A DNA stretch of 64,000 nt from Mucilaginibacter gracilis. GTDB taxonomy: Bacteria; Bacteroidota; Bacteroidia; Sphingobacteriales; Sphingobacteriaceae. Under the pieces are notes generated by a model. That model searched no databases and was not told the origin of the DNA. It saw only the letters and a program-made list of their open reading frames with translations. Location of the stretch: contig NZ_RBKU01000001.1 of NCBI RefSeq assembly GCF_003633615.1, forward strand, positions 2,418,001 through 2,482,000. Direction: 5' to 3'. The position numbers and the translations under genes were made by a program. Every line of letters begins with the position of its first letter. Position 1 is the stretch's first letter. Shown here in pieces: positions 1 through 8,991 of the stretch.

Positions 1-1
1 C

Positions 2-49
2 CAACGTTATAAAGAACTGAAAGCATTGGTTGATGAAGCAGTGAAGTAA
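2..49 (+). CDS. C-terminal tail of an unidentified protein (5' end outside window)
   Basis: Frame 2 reads QRYKELKALVDEAVK and then a TAA stop. The segment is amphipathic and helical and looks like a genuine C-terminus. It converges on the PepSY gene. Only 15 residues are visible, so no function can be given. Confidence 0.45.
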   Translation, partial: QRYKELKALVDEAVK

Positions 50-63
50 ATTGTAAATATGAA

Positions 64-183
64 CTAGTGTCATGTTAATAGTATTAAGTCTTGAGTGGAA
101 AGTTAGCTTATTCTCTTTCTGACTTAGAACTTAATACTTGTGGCTAAAGACTATCCGTCATTACACTATTAACATGGCACTAG
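64..183. repeat. Nested inverted repeat between convergent genes
   Basis: Two arm pairs are nested. The outer arms are 64-82 and 165-183 (18 of 19 bases complementary). The inner arms are 80-89 (AGTATTAAGT) and 129-138 (ACTTAATACT), which are perfect. The structure fills most of the 50-355 gap between two gene ends. It could be a bidirectional terminator or a small MITE-like or REP-like element. Nothing else was seen in 184-355. Confidence 0.6.
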
Positions 184-355
184 CTACATCCCACTCAGTA
201 AATTGAAGGGCATTTCGGTGGCATCATAAATTGAAAATTAAAAAAGAATGAAATTTAGATTGGTGCTGCATCATCAGTTTTAAAACAGATACTATATGCA
301 TTTGAGCACCGGAGTTAAATTTGTAACTTTTAAGCTTTCTGCGGTAATCTAACGG

Positions 356-1513
356 TTATTTGCCGCTCATTCGGGTTGTTTTTTTTCGCCGTCCTAACCA
401 GATCAGGAAGCCCGAGATGGGTAAGAAAGCGCAGAACAGGGCAATGAAAGTAGCCAGTATTTTAGTGGGAAGGCCGTAGATGCTCCCGGTATGTAAGGCA
501 TAATTGCTTGTCCGCCATTTCTCGCCCAACTGCTTTTGTGCCTGGGTTTGGGAATAATATAAACGGCCGTTTTGTGAATTGTACAAGTATTCGTCCCACT
601 CATCCCAGCCAGAGCCGGTATTGTAATGAACCACGCAGAAAAGTGCCTGCGCGCTGTCTGGTTTGGCTTGTCCTGGTAAACTAAAACCAATACTTTCCCA
701 ATGCGGCACGCGCTTTTCCGCATTTTGGATCAGGCTTTCATAAGTATAAGCACTTTTGATGGCGGGCTTTACACTGGGTTCGGCAAACATCTTTTTCGGG
801 TCCGCACCCAGTAAACGATAAATGCCGCTTTCCCACCAGCTAAACGTCCAGGCGAGACCGGTAGCAGCAAAAAACAAAATAAAGATCCAGGTATAAATAC
901 CGCCGATATTGTGCAGATCGTAATTCTTTCGCCGCCAGCGCGTGGTCTTTTTCCAGCGGAACCAAAGCCGTTGTTTTAAAGCCGCTTTATGTTTAGGCCA
1001 CCACAGCACAATACCGGTTAGGGCCATAACAAACAGGATAAGTGTAGCCGTACCAACTATATAATGGCCTACCTCGTATTTCAGCTGCAACGAAGTGTGC
1101 AGGGCATACATAATCCAGATCAGTTCGCGCCGGTTGTCAATAATGCCCAGCACCTTACCAGTATAACGATCCACATAAACCTGTTCGTAAACCAAATAAG
1201 CCGATTGATAATACCAGGACGGGTGTGGATTGAGTTTAACTACGTCAAATACGACCGACTTATGCGGATCACGTGCCCTTGCCACGTAGGTAATATCCCG
1301 GCCAGGTTCTACCAGCTTCGCACTCCTGATCAAAATATCCATCGGCAGTTCCTGCCGTCCTATTGCCGGTACATAAACCATGTCGCGGTGCAGCCAGTTG
1401 GTCAATTCCGTTTGCCAGACGAATACAGCTGCGCCAAATAAACTAATAAAAACCACCAGCCCGGACGCGAGACCGAGCCAGAGGTGTAACTTGCCGGCTA
1501 TCTTTTTAATCAT
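356..1513 (-). CDS. PepSY-TM domain protein (siderophore-linked inner-membrane reductase type)
   Basis: 385 residues. The protein has a first membrane helix near residues 10-32 (LHLWLGLASGLVVFISLFGA), a periplasmic PepSY-like part, helices near 150-172 and 205-225, a second periplasmic part, and a final helix near 350-372 followed by a basic tail (GRRKKTTR). This is the PepSY_TM architecture found beside TonB-dependent siderophore receptors, where such proteins are thought to reduce or release ferric siderophore at the inner membrane. Its start codon shares one base with the stop of the receptor gene (TAATG), so the two are translationally coupled and should be co-transcribed. Iron repression is expected from context but not proven. 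Confidence 0.9.
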   Translation of the reverse strand: MIKKIAGKLHLWLGLASGLVVFISLFGAAVFVWQTELTNWLHRDMVYVPAIGRQELPMDILIRSAKLVEPGRDITYVARARDPHKSVVFDVVKLNPHPSWYYQSAYLVYEQVYVDRYTGKVLGIIDNRRELIWIMYALHTSLQLKYEVGHYIVGTATLILFVMALTGIVLWWPKHKAALKQRLWFRWKKTTRWRRKNYDLHNIGGIYTWIFILFFAATGLAWTFSWWESGIYRLLGADPKKMFAEPSVKPAIKSAYTYESLIQNAEKRVPHWESIGFSLPGQAKPDSAQALFCVVHYNTGSGWDEWDEYLYNSQNGRLYYSQTQAQKQLGEKWRTSNYALHTGSIYGLPTKILATFIALFCAFLPISGFLIWLGRRKKTTRMSGK

Positions 1514-3864
1514 TAATAGAATTTATAGCTTAGGTTTAACGAATAAGAACGGGTAGGTTGCGGCTGCATAAACGGCCCCCAATAGTACACGTTTGTTAAA
1601 TTATCCACTTTTAAGCCGATACGGTATTTCCCGCGGTCATAAAAAGCGGTCGAGCTTAATAACACGTATGATGGTACGGTCACCAGGTCCGTATCGTCGC
1701 CATACGAACTGCTTGAGTAATTACCGCCAAAACCCAACCCAAAGCCTTTTAAAGATCCTTTACGGAGCGCGTAGCTGGCCCAGCCGTTAATTAAATGCTT
1801 AGGAGTGCCATAAGGCCTTTTGCCCTGGATGGCGGCGTCGGCCTTGGTAAATTCGCTGATATTGTAACCGTAGCCCAGCAGAATGTTGAGGCCATTTACC
1901 GGGTTAGCTACTAGTTCCGCCTCCAGTCCTTTACTACTTTGCGTTGCATCCTGCAAATAAAAGTTAGTGTTAGCCGGATTGGTACGCAATTTATCTTTCA
2001 CCAGGATGTCATAATAGCTCAGCGTAGCCGACCATTTATTATTCGCGCTCTCCATTTTAAAGCCACCTTCATATTGAAAGGCTTGTTCGGGCTTAAATAA
2101 CTTACCATCCTCAGCTTTGGCATTGGTATAGCTAAATCCGTTCTGGTAGTTAGCGAATGCAGATAAAGTACCTTTTATTAGTTGGTAAACTGCACCGAAT
2201 TTTGGTGACGCTTTAGTTTGACTAAAAGCACCGGTATAAGTGTTTGTATTAATATCATGGAAACCGTGATCGTCGTAATGATCGATCCGCACCGAAGCCA
2301 GCACATTCAGGCGATCAGTAATATTAATCACATCTGCGAAATAAACGGCGGAATTAAAGGTGTTCTGATCCGATGGAGATTTCTTTAGCGTATCTATCGC
2401 TTTATCAAAAGCCGAACGGCTTACAAAGAGATTGCCCGGCTGTGTATAGTTGATTACATCGAAGTTGGTTGATACATAGTAATACGGGTCCTGGCGGTAA
2501 GCGGTATAATCAAACCCTAACAACAAACGGTGACGCATGCCACCGAGCTGCACGTCGCCGGTAAAATTTTGCTGGATTTCCGTTTGGTGATACTTGTCTG
2601 ATAATAAGCCAACCTGCCGAATCATCTGGTGATCATCTAAAATATATTTATCCAGAAACATCTGATGCGGCGCGTAAACTCCGTTCAAGGTAAAAAGGGT
2701 CTGGGATTTCCATTGTTTACTGAACTGGTAGTTAGCTTGCAGGTAAACATTATAATTAGTCAGCTTGGTGTCTATATCATTGCCCTGGTAGCTGCGGTTA
2801 TAATCCAGCGGGATATCCTTATAGCTTTTGCCAGCCCAGTAAGTATTATCCGCCAGGTTGAAACCATTAATGGAGCCGGTATGGCGCTGATACAGTTCTG
2901 CTTCAAAGTTAAAAGTTAGTTTATTGCTGGCTTTGTAGGTAAGGCTCGGCGCGATAAAGTAATTATGCTCAAACCCGGCGTCCTGGAAATTACCGTTATG
3001 GTCGGCAGCCGCATTAAGGCGGAATAATACCTTTTTATCGTTGCTTAAGGGCGTGTTCACATCAGCGGTTACGCGGTTTAAACCAAAGCTGCCGCCCGTG
3101 TAAGACAGTTCGGTAAATGCGGTGTCTAAAGGTTTCTTAGTGACACGGTTGATTAAACCACCATAAGAGATTACTGAACTACTAAATAAGGTACCCGAAG
3201 GGCCTTTGATTACTTCAATCCGGTCGATATTGGCGGGATCAATAGCCGAAAATTGATAAGCAGCTAAACCGTTGCGCATCCAGTTACCGGTGATAAAACC
3301 GCGCATCATGGTATAAGAGCGTCCGTTGCCGGCTTGCGCTATAGTAGAGGTGCCTGAAGCATTTCGCATCGCGGTTTTATAATCAACGATGTTTTGTTCA
3401 CGCAGCAATTCGCTGGAGATCACCGAATATACTTGCGGGTTTTCCAGGTTGGCCAGCGGCATACGTGCCACCATGTCGGATGTTTTATCACCGAATTTTA
3501 GCCGGTGGTTAGTGCTTATCACTACATCAGCTAACTGCCTCGCATCCTGTTTCAGGCTAAGATTAACGACCAACGTTTGACCGCCTACAACTTTGACCGA
3601 CTGCTCATAACCTATCAAGCCTATCGCACTTAATTTCAGGGTATAGGTTCCGGGTTCTATCTTTGTTAACTGGTAATGTCCTTGTTCGTTAGTAATGGTG
3701 CCCCTGGTAGTGCCCAATAAACCGATGGTAATAGCGGCGGCGGGTTGGCCATCAGAGGTTTTGATGGTGCCTTTGATGGTTCCGGTTTGGGCGAAAGCGG
3801 TGACCGAAGCGAGCACCAAAAGAAAAGTAAAGTAAATGTTCTTACTCCATAGTGAAGAATTCAT
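1513..3864 (-). CDS. TonB-dependent siderophore receptor
   Basis: 783 residues. A signal peptide ends near residue 25 (ASVTAFAQ). It is followed by a carboxypeptidase-like regulatory domain (about 28-110, GTIKGTIKTSDGQPAAA), a plug domain (about 125-245, with IDRIEVIKGPSGTLF, the usual plug end of FhuA/FecA-type receptors) and a beta barrel to the C-terminus (YSLNLSYKFY, terminal aromatic). The length is normal for Bacteroidota siderophore receptors. It lies directly upstream of the PepSY gene with a one-base overlap. It probably imports a ferric siderophore across the outer membrane; the exact ligand cannot be read from sequence. A dyad at 4003-4027 lies about 140 bases upstream of the start and may be the iron-responsive operator. 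Confidence 0.92.
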   Translation of the reverse strand: MNSSLWSKNIYFTFLLVLASVTAFAQTGTIKGTIKTSDGQPAAAITIGLLGTTRGTITNEQGHYQLTKIEPGTYTLKLSAIGLIGYEQSVKVVGGQTLVVNLSLKQDARQLADVVISTNHRLKFGDKTSDMVARMPLANLENPQVYSVISSELLREQNIVDYKTAMRNASGTSTIAQAGNGRSYTMMRGFITGNWMRNGLAAYQFSAIDPANIDRIEVIKGPSGTLFSSSVISYGGLINRVTKKPLDTAFTELSYTGGSFGLNRVTADVNTPLSNDKKVLFRLNAAADHNGNFQDAGFEHNYFIAPSLTYKASNKLTFNFEAELYQRHTGSINGFNLADNTYWAGKSYKDIPLDYNRSYQGNDIDTKLTNYNVYLQANYQFSKQWKSQTLFTLNGVYAPHQMFLDKYILDDHQMIRQVGLLSDKYHQTEIQQNFTGDVQLGGMRHRLLLGFDYTAYRQDPYYYVSTNFDVINYTQPGNLFVSRSAFDKAIDTLKKSPSDQNTFNSAVYFADVINITDRLNVLASVRIDHYDDHGFHDINTNTYTGAFSQTKASPKFGAVYQLIKGTLSAFANYQNGFSYTNAKAEDGKLFKPEQAFQYEGGFKMESANNKWSATLSYYDILVKDKLRTNPANTNFYLQDATQSSKGLEAELVANPVNGLNILLGYGYNISEFTKADAAIQGKRPYGTPKHLINGWASYALRKGSLKGFGLGFGGNYSSSSYGDDTDLVTVPSYVLLSSTAFYDRGKYRIGLKVDNLTNVYYWGPFMQPQPTRSYSLNLSYKFY

Positions 3865-3910
3865 AGTTTTGTTGAGATGATTAATGGGTTGATGAATCTG
3901 TTAACATTGG

Positions 3911-3949
3911 CCCGGTGTGAAGTTTGGCGATGGATCACCGGGTTTTTTT
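3911..3949 (+). terminator. Hairpin with T-tract upstream of the siderophore receptor
   Basis: CCCGGTG (3911-3917) pairs with CACCGGG (3936-3942) and is followed by seven T. In + orientation it has the form of an intrinsic terminator, yet it sits in the 5' leader of the minus-strand receptor gene. It may end the decayed + strand remnant's transcription unit or act as a leader hairpin. Confidence 0.5.
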
Positions 3950-4002
3950 ATTAGCTATTTTGAATGCATAGGCGCTTATTAAACTGTGATGCTGCAAAGT
4001 AA

Positions 4003-4027
4003 ATTCTTATTTAGAATAAATCCAAAT
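4003..4027 (-). promoter_or_regulatory. Possible iron-box dyad upstream of the siderophore receptor
   Basis: ATTTAGAATAAATCCAAAT (4009-4027) is an imperfect dyad (ATTTAG against CCAAAT) overlapping a second dyad, ATTCT-N5-AGAAT (4003-4017). The AT-rich 19-bp form resembles Fur-type boxes, and the downstream gene is a siderophore receptor. On the minus strand a TACTTTG element, close to the TAnnTTTG -7 consensus, follows. The assignment is inference from position and form. Confidence 0.4.
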
Positions 4028-4059
4028 AAAAATAAAGAACACTTTTTTATCAGAGAATC

Positions 4060-4371
4060 TGCTATTGATAATTCGGCGAAAGTATACGGGAATATTTACT
4101 ATTACCTTTAGCTTGCTAACTTATCCGGAAGAGATCATCAAATTACATCGCTGGGTAAGCAGTACATGCCCCTACAGCAACGTACTTTTTACAACCCTTA
4201 CCATTAAATTTAAACACGTTAAACATCAATATTACCGGGATCGGTACCGAGTGGGTGGGCAAGTAGCCTACGGCATTGGGTTATGCTGGGATGCCATTGT
4301 TAACGATAGGCGAAGAAATTGCAGCCAAAATTAGTTCACGTGAAATTTTAAAAATGAAAAATAAAGGTTAA
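4060..4371 (+). pseudogene. Possible decayed coding remnant
   Basis: Two + strand frames give protein-like stretches broken by several stops and a shift. The last stretch reads PTALGYAGMPLLTIGEEIAA and ends in KMKNKG before TAA at 4369-4371, after an in-frame TAG. I do not recognise the family. An 89-residue open frame across the region has an unlikely composition and is probably chance. The stretch could instead be plain intergenic DNA. Confidence 0.2.
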
Positions 4372-4949
4372 TTATCCCCGGTTTCAAAAAAGTAAACAAC
4401 CAGCATACTGAGTTTAGAAGAGCCTGCATTTTTTGGAGTATGCGGTACACGTCCATCAAAAAGTATTGAATCGCCCGGATGCAATGTATACACTTCGTTG
4501 GCTATGTGGTAGTCGGCTACGCCTTCAATAATATATTTGTATTCAAAAGCTTCTGTTTGTACCATGGGCCGGCTGGAACCAACCGTTAATTCAAGCAATA
4601 CAATATCAACGGTTCCTTTATTAATAGACTGACTAAAAATGCGATTGTAATTAAAACCGATGGCATCCTCCTTTTCAAAAGATACATATTCATCCTTACG
4701 CTTTGTTAAAACTATGGGCTGTTCGCTGCCGGTTTTAATATCTTTGAAAAAGACATTAAGGTCGATCCCCAATGCTTTAATAATATCAATTAAAACGATC
4801 AGCGAGGGGATGGTGCGGCTGTTTTCAATTTGTGATATTAAACCTTTACTTACATTGGCCTTATCAGCTAATTCCTGTACAGTAATGTTTTTTTCACGTC
4901 GTCTTTCTTTTATTCGGTTACTGATTTGGACTATGGTATCTGCTTTCAT
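4368..4949 (-). CDS. XRE-family transcriptional regulator with C-terminal cupin domain
   Basis: 193 residues. A HTH_3/XRE DNA-binding domain spans about 8-62 (ERRREKNITVQELADKANVS, KGLISQIENSRTIPSL) and a cupin_2 ligand-sensing barrel about 110-188 (EYKYIIEGVADYHI, LHPGDSILFDGRVPH). This two-domain form is known from PuuR/SutR-like regulators that sense small metabolites through the cupin. The gene stands alone between the receptor operon and the polysaccharide locus and points away from the latter, so its target is unknown. The long upstream region may carry its own operator. Confidence 0.88.
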   Translation of the reverse strand: MKADTIVQISNRIKERRREKNITVQELADKANVSKGLISQIENSRTIPSLIVLIDIIKALGIDLNVFFKDIKTGSEQPIVLTKRKDEYVSFEKEDAIGFNYNRIFSQSINKGTVDIVLLELTVGSSRPMVQTEAFEYKYIIEGVADYHIANEVYTLHPGDSILFDGRVPHTPKNAGSSKLSMLVVYFFETGDN

Positions 4950-5817
4950 TATTTTTTGCAGGTGCTAATATAATACTTTGACGGGTGTTATTATTGCTCA
5001 GGGAAATCGCCTTAACATCACTTAAAAAAATGAATTTTACATACATTGCCCTATCTTCTTTTTTAGTTTAAAGAAAGTGTTAACACATCGGTTTGAGTCC
5101 CTTCAAACTTCAATTATAATCTTCATACATCGTAATACCTCAAAGGATACCAAACCGCTTTACCCTTGCGGTTGCTAAACAGCTACTTAAATTATATTGC
5201 TAAAGTTGACGTAAGCAACCATATTAAACAAATATCTGTAAGCCTTGCAATACCGTTAACGGCGGTTTCTGATTTATATTTAAAGTTTCGATTTTCTATA
5301 GCTATCGATTTATTTTAGATAAGCAATAGCGGTATTTTACTGCTATTTGGCACTTTTTGGCTCTAAATAAGTCGTTATGTCCCCCTTTTTAAAACCGTTT
5401 GTTACCCTCGGCTTTCCTTACTACGCCTTAGTTTTGTTTTAATCAATTATAAGGCCCTTTGGCTTTTTTTAACATTCTAATATTTAATAACGCTACCTAC
5501 TTATTCTGCTTAGGGTAATAGCTAGTACGTTAAAATTCCCGGATCGTAAACCCGATGTAGGACAAATTGTGATGTTTCAACAAGTTTAAATAAAGGCAAA
5601 CCAAACTATAAACCAAATTATAAACCATGAATAAACCCAACGTAAAAAATCGGCGAACGCTTCCAATTATCAATTCAACCATAACATCCACACAAAATTA
5701 TGCTTGAACTTTACTTTAAACCTTCAGGAAACAAATCGAGTCCGCAAACGATGATTTTACCTTTTTTAAAATCAAGTTGCTGCGCTTTTCATTCAAATCC
5801 TAAAAAATAAATCAATT
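4950..5817. other. 868-bp intergenic region upstream of susC1
   Basis: AT-rich and without a convincing gene. It separates divergent genes, so it must hold promoters for both the XRE regulator and the susC1 operon. It contains the conserved motif at 5349-5385 and a short repeat of ATAAACCA/ATTATAAACC around 5600-5627. A 26-codon frame starting at 5627 (MNKPNVKNRRTLPII) could be a leader peptide but has no support beyond its position. Confidence 0.6.
5349..5385 (+). promoter_or_regulatory. Candidate HTCS operator, copy 1 (susC1 operon)
   Basis: Holds TAAATAAGTC (5364-5373) followed by GTTATGT and a C-run, preceded by GGCACTTTTTGGCT. The same arrangement recurs at 24682-24720 and 26527-26566, always upstream of a gene in this locus. 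It is the farthest from its gene (about 445 bp), implying a long leader. Confidence 0.5.
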
Positions 5818-8800
5818 ATGGATAAAATATACTATCGAGAAGGAATTTTTACGCCCTTTTTTTTAACAATTCCTAAACAACTGTACAAAACTACTATAGC
5901 TGCATTATTGCTTAGTTTTATTTGTATTTCCGCACAGGCGCAATCTGTTGTGACTGGTGTTGTAAAAGATGCTAACGGCATTACGCTGCCAGGCGTAAAC
6001 GTGAGAGTTAAAACTACAACTACCGGTACATCAACAGGTAATAATGGAGAATACAGTATTAAAGTTCCCAATAACAACGTAACACTCGAATTTACTTACA
6101 TCGGCTACGTTACCAAAGATGTTTTGCTGACGGATAAAACTTCGCTAAACATTGTTTTAGAAGATGAATCTACGAAGCTGAACGAAGTTGTGGTAGTAGG
6201 TTACGGCGCGCAGAAGAAGAGTACGCTAACCGGTGCTACCTCACAGATATCCTCTGAGGAGATCATGAAATCACCTGCTATTAATGTAACCAACTCGTTA
6301 ATAGGGAAATTGCCAGGTTTACAAGCTGTACAAAGCAGCGGGCAGCCCGGTGCGGATGCCGCTACTATTAAGATAAGGGGCGCAGCAACTTTTAACAACT
6401 CAACTGCAATTGTGGTGGTGGATGGTATTGAGCGGCCAAGTTTCGGCGATATCGACCCAAACGAGATAGAGACTATTACCGTGTTGAAAGACGCGGCATC
6501 AACATCTATATATGGTATAAAAGGAGCAAACGGCGTAATTGTAATAACTACTAAGCAAGGTAAAATAGGCAAGCCACAAGTAACTTATACCGGTAATTAT
6601 GCTTTACAAACCTACACTGGCTTACCTATAGGGTTAGACTCTTATGATAATGCAAGGCTACAAAACCAGGCATTTAAAAATGATGGGCAGAACGCCCCAT
6701 GGACAGATGATGAGTTGCAAAAGTTTAAAGATGGGTCTGATCCTTACGGCTATCCGGATGTTAAATGGTTTGATTATTTAACAAAGAAGTTTTACATGCA
6801 AACCCAGCATAACATCAACATTAGCGGCGGAACCAAAGTTGCCCGGTATTTTGTTTCGGCGGGTTATGCTTTTCAGGATGGGATCTTTAAAAGTTTTGAT
6901 TCTCCTTATGGGATCAATACGGTTCCGAATAACAGTCGGTATAATTTCCGTTCGAACCTTGATTTAACACTGAGTAAAGACCTGACGGTGGGAATTAAAT
7001 TGGGTGGCCGTTTTTCACAAAGGTACCAGCCATCTGGCTTGCTTTCGACATCCGCTTTCTCTTACGATACTATTGAAGGGTTAATTTCCCGTATTTTGCA
7101 GGTTCCTTCCTATGCGTATCCGGTAACGTTACCTGATGGGCGCATAGCTCAAAATCCGGGAGTAGGTACCAACATCTGGAATCCATATGCTGTATTGACC
7201 CGATTTGGTACCCGTTATGACGATAACAATACTATAGAGAGCACATTTAACATCAACTACAAGCTTGATTTTATTACCAAGGGGCTATCTTTCAAAACCA
7301 ATTTTGGCTACGACTCTTATTACACCAATGTTGAGCACAGAAACGCCAATTGGGCTGCCTACGTGTGGGACAGAAAAACCGGAGCCATAACGTTATCCAC
7401 AGATACCCGCAACCGGGATGAGCCTTTAGGCGCCATAACAGTAACTTCACCTGCGGGAACTCCGCCATCAGGTAATACCACAACTAGTATACAAAGTGGT
7501 TTTTATTATAACCGCAGTTTTGGACAGCATAGTATATCTGGATTATTATTGGGCGTGCGCCAATTAATTCAGGGGCCAACGGATCCTACCATATCAACAG
7601 TACTCACCTCGCCTCCGCAGGCAGCGCAGGGTATAGTTGGCCGTGCAACGTATAATTATGCTGAAAAATATTTTCTTGAATTTAGTGCTGCCTACAACGG
7701 ATCTGAAAATTTTGAACCTCCATCATACGGTACAGCACACCAATACGGTTTTTTCCCCGCAATTTCTGCCGGGTGGACTTTGAGTAACGAAAGCTTTTTC
7801 CCCAAAAACAAAGCAGTAACCTATGTTAAGTTTAGAGGTAGCTACGGTTTAGTTGGTAACGATAAGCTTAATTCTAACCGCTTTTTATTCCTTACTACTT
7901 ATGGTCCAGGTAGTTCTGTTCTGTTTGGTTCGCCCAATTCAACAACAAGTTATCCAACTAACACCATTAGCGCCCTAGGAAACCCGGAAGTTACCTGGGA
8001 AACAGGAACAAAGCGGAATTTAGGATTGGAGACAAGGTTTCTGAATGACAAACTGAAATTGACTGTTGATATTTTTGACGAAACCCGTAAAGATATTTTA
8101 CAAACGCCAAAAAGTGGCTTGTTGAGTTTTGGTTATACCTACCCCAAGCTAAATGTAGGTAAGGTATATAACAAAGGTTATGAAATTGAGCTTGATTACC
8201 AGGGAAGGATAGGGCAGGTAGCATTAGGCATTAATGGACAATTGAGTTATGCTAAAAACGTAGTATTAAATAACGACGAACCGTTAGGCCTGCCCGAAGG
8301 CAGTAAAGTGGCCGGAAAAAGTATTGACCAATTTATTGGATACGTAACCGAAGGATTTTATAAAGACGCTGCTGATATAGCCAATTCTCCAAAACCACAA
8401 GGAGTTACTCCAATTCCAGGGGACTTGAAATTTAAGGATACTAATGGCGACGGCGTGATTACAACAGATGATTTCCAGGCGATTGGTTATACACCAAATC
8501 CGGAGTATATCTACAGTTTTACACCAAGAGTAGCCTATAAAGACATTACACTTTCTGTCCAGTTCCAGGGCGTAGCACATGTAAGTTCAAAATATATTTT
8601 GAATGAGCAGAACAACGGGCAGCAAATGTATCCCTTTATGTTGAATTCGTGGACGCCTGACAATGCCGCAACAGCAACCTGGCCGGCACTACATGCGCGT
8701 GGTTATACCGGCTCAAACTATGTTTTGAACGATTTTATACTTCAGAACGCGGCTTATTTAAAAATACGAAATGTTGAGTTGGCTTATACGCTACCTAAAA

Positions 8801-8988
8801 AATGGACAAATGCCCTCAAAATAGCCGGAGCGCGTGTGTATGTAAACGGCACAAATTTATACACCTGGACGCCATTTAAAATGTATGTAGACCCGGAAAA
8901 CTTAAATATGGTTAATCAAGCCTTCCCACTTACCGCTGTATATCCTTCATCAAGAGTGTTCAACGTAGGTTTAAACATTAATTTTTAA
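5818..8988 (+). CDS. SusC-family TonB-linked outer-membrane glycan transporter (pair 1)
   Basis: 1056 residues. After a long basic N-region, a signal peptide ends near residue 42 (ISAQAQS). A carboxypeptidase-like domain (about 43-120, VVTGVVKDANGITLPGVNV) leads to the KLNEVVVVGYGAQKK TonB-box region, then a plug with TVLKDAASTSIYGIKGANGV (about 222-243, the SusC signature) and a 22-strand-type barrel to the end (FNVGLNINF). It forms the barrel of a SusCD pair that imports oligosaccharides with energy from TonB. SusD starts four bases after the stop, so the two are one transcript. It is the first gene of the locus and is preceded by the candidate HTCS operator. Confidence 0.96.
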   Translation: MDKIYYREGIFTPFFLTIPKQLYKTTIAALLLSFICISAQAQSVVTGVVKDANGITLPGVNVRVKTTTTGTSTGNNGEYSIKVPNNNVTLEFTYIGYVTKDVLLTDKTSLNIVLEDESTKLNEVVVVGYGAQKKSTLTGATSQISSEEIMKSPAINVTNSLIGKLPGLQAVQSSGQPGADAATIKIRGAATFNNSTAIVVVDGIERPSFGDIDPNEIETITVLKDAASTSIYGIKGANGVIVITTKQGKIGKPQVTYTGNYALQTYTGLPIGLDSYDNARLQNQAFKNDGQNAPWTDDELQKFKDGSDPYGYPDVKWFDYLTKKFYMQTQHNINISGGTKVARYFVSAGYAFQDGIFKSFDSPYGINTVPNNSRYNFRSNLDLTLSKDLTVGIKLGGRFSQRYQPSGLLSTSAFSYDTIEGLISRILQVPSYAYPVTLPDGRIAQNPGVGTNIWNPYAVLTRFGTRYDDNNTIESTFNINYKLDFITKGLSFKTNFGYDSYYTNVEHRNANWAAYVWDRKTGAITLSTDTRNRDEPLGAITVTSPAGTPPSGNTTTSIQSGFYYNRSFGQHSISGLLLGVRQLIQGPTDPTISTVLTSPPQAAQGIVGRATYNYAEKYFLEFSAAYNGSENFEPPSYGTAHQYGFFPAISAGWTLSNESFFPKNKAVTYVKFRGSYGLVGNDKLNSNRFLFLTTYGPGSSVLFGSPNSTTSYPTNTISALGNPEVTWETGTKRNLGLETRFLNDKLKLTVDIFDETRKDILQTPKSGLLSFGYTYPKLNVGKVYNKGYEIELDYQGRIGQVALGINGQLSYAKNVVLNNDEPLGLPEGSKVAGKSIDQFIGYVTEGFYKDAADIANSPKPQGVTPIPGDLKFKDTNGDGVITTDDFQAIGYTPNPEYIYSFTPRVAYKDITLSVQFQGVAHVSSKYILNEQNNGQQMYPFMLNSWTPDNAATATWPALHARGYTGSNYVLNDFILQNAAYLKIRNVELAYTLPKKWTNALKIAGARVYVNGTNLYTWTPFKMYVDPENLNMVNQAFPLTAVYPSSRVFNVGLNINF

Positions 8989-8991
8989 GCA

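Noticed and set aside
1064..1441. 125-residue + strand frame inside the PepSY gene
   Set aside because: Antisense to a protein with clear membrane helices; amino-acid content is that of a shadow frame.
3911..3949. Riboswitch (TPP or cobalamin) in the receptor leader
   Set aside because: None of the conserved boxes of those riboswitches is present; only a simple hairpin is seen.
4065..4334. 89-residue open frame upstream of the XRE regulator
   Set aside because: Composition is not protein-like and a different frame of the same DNA gives a better, broken, protein-like reading; treated as a possible remnant instead.
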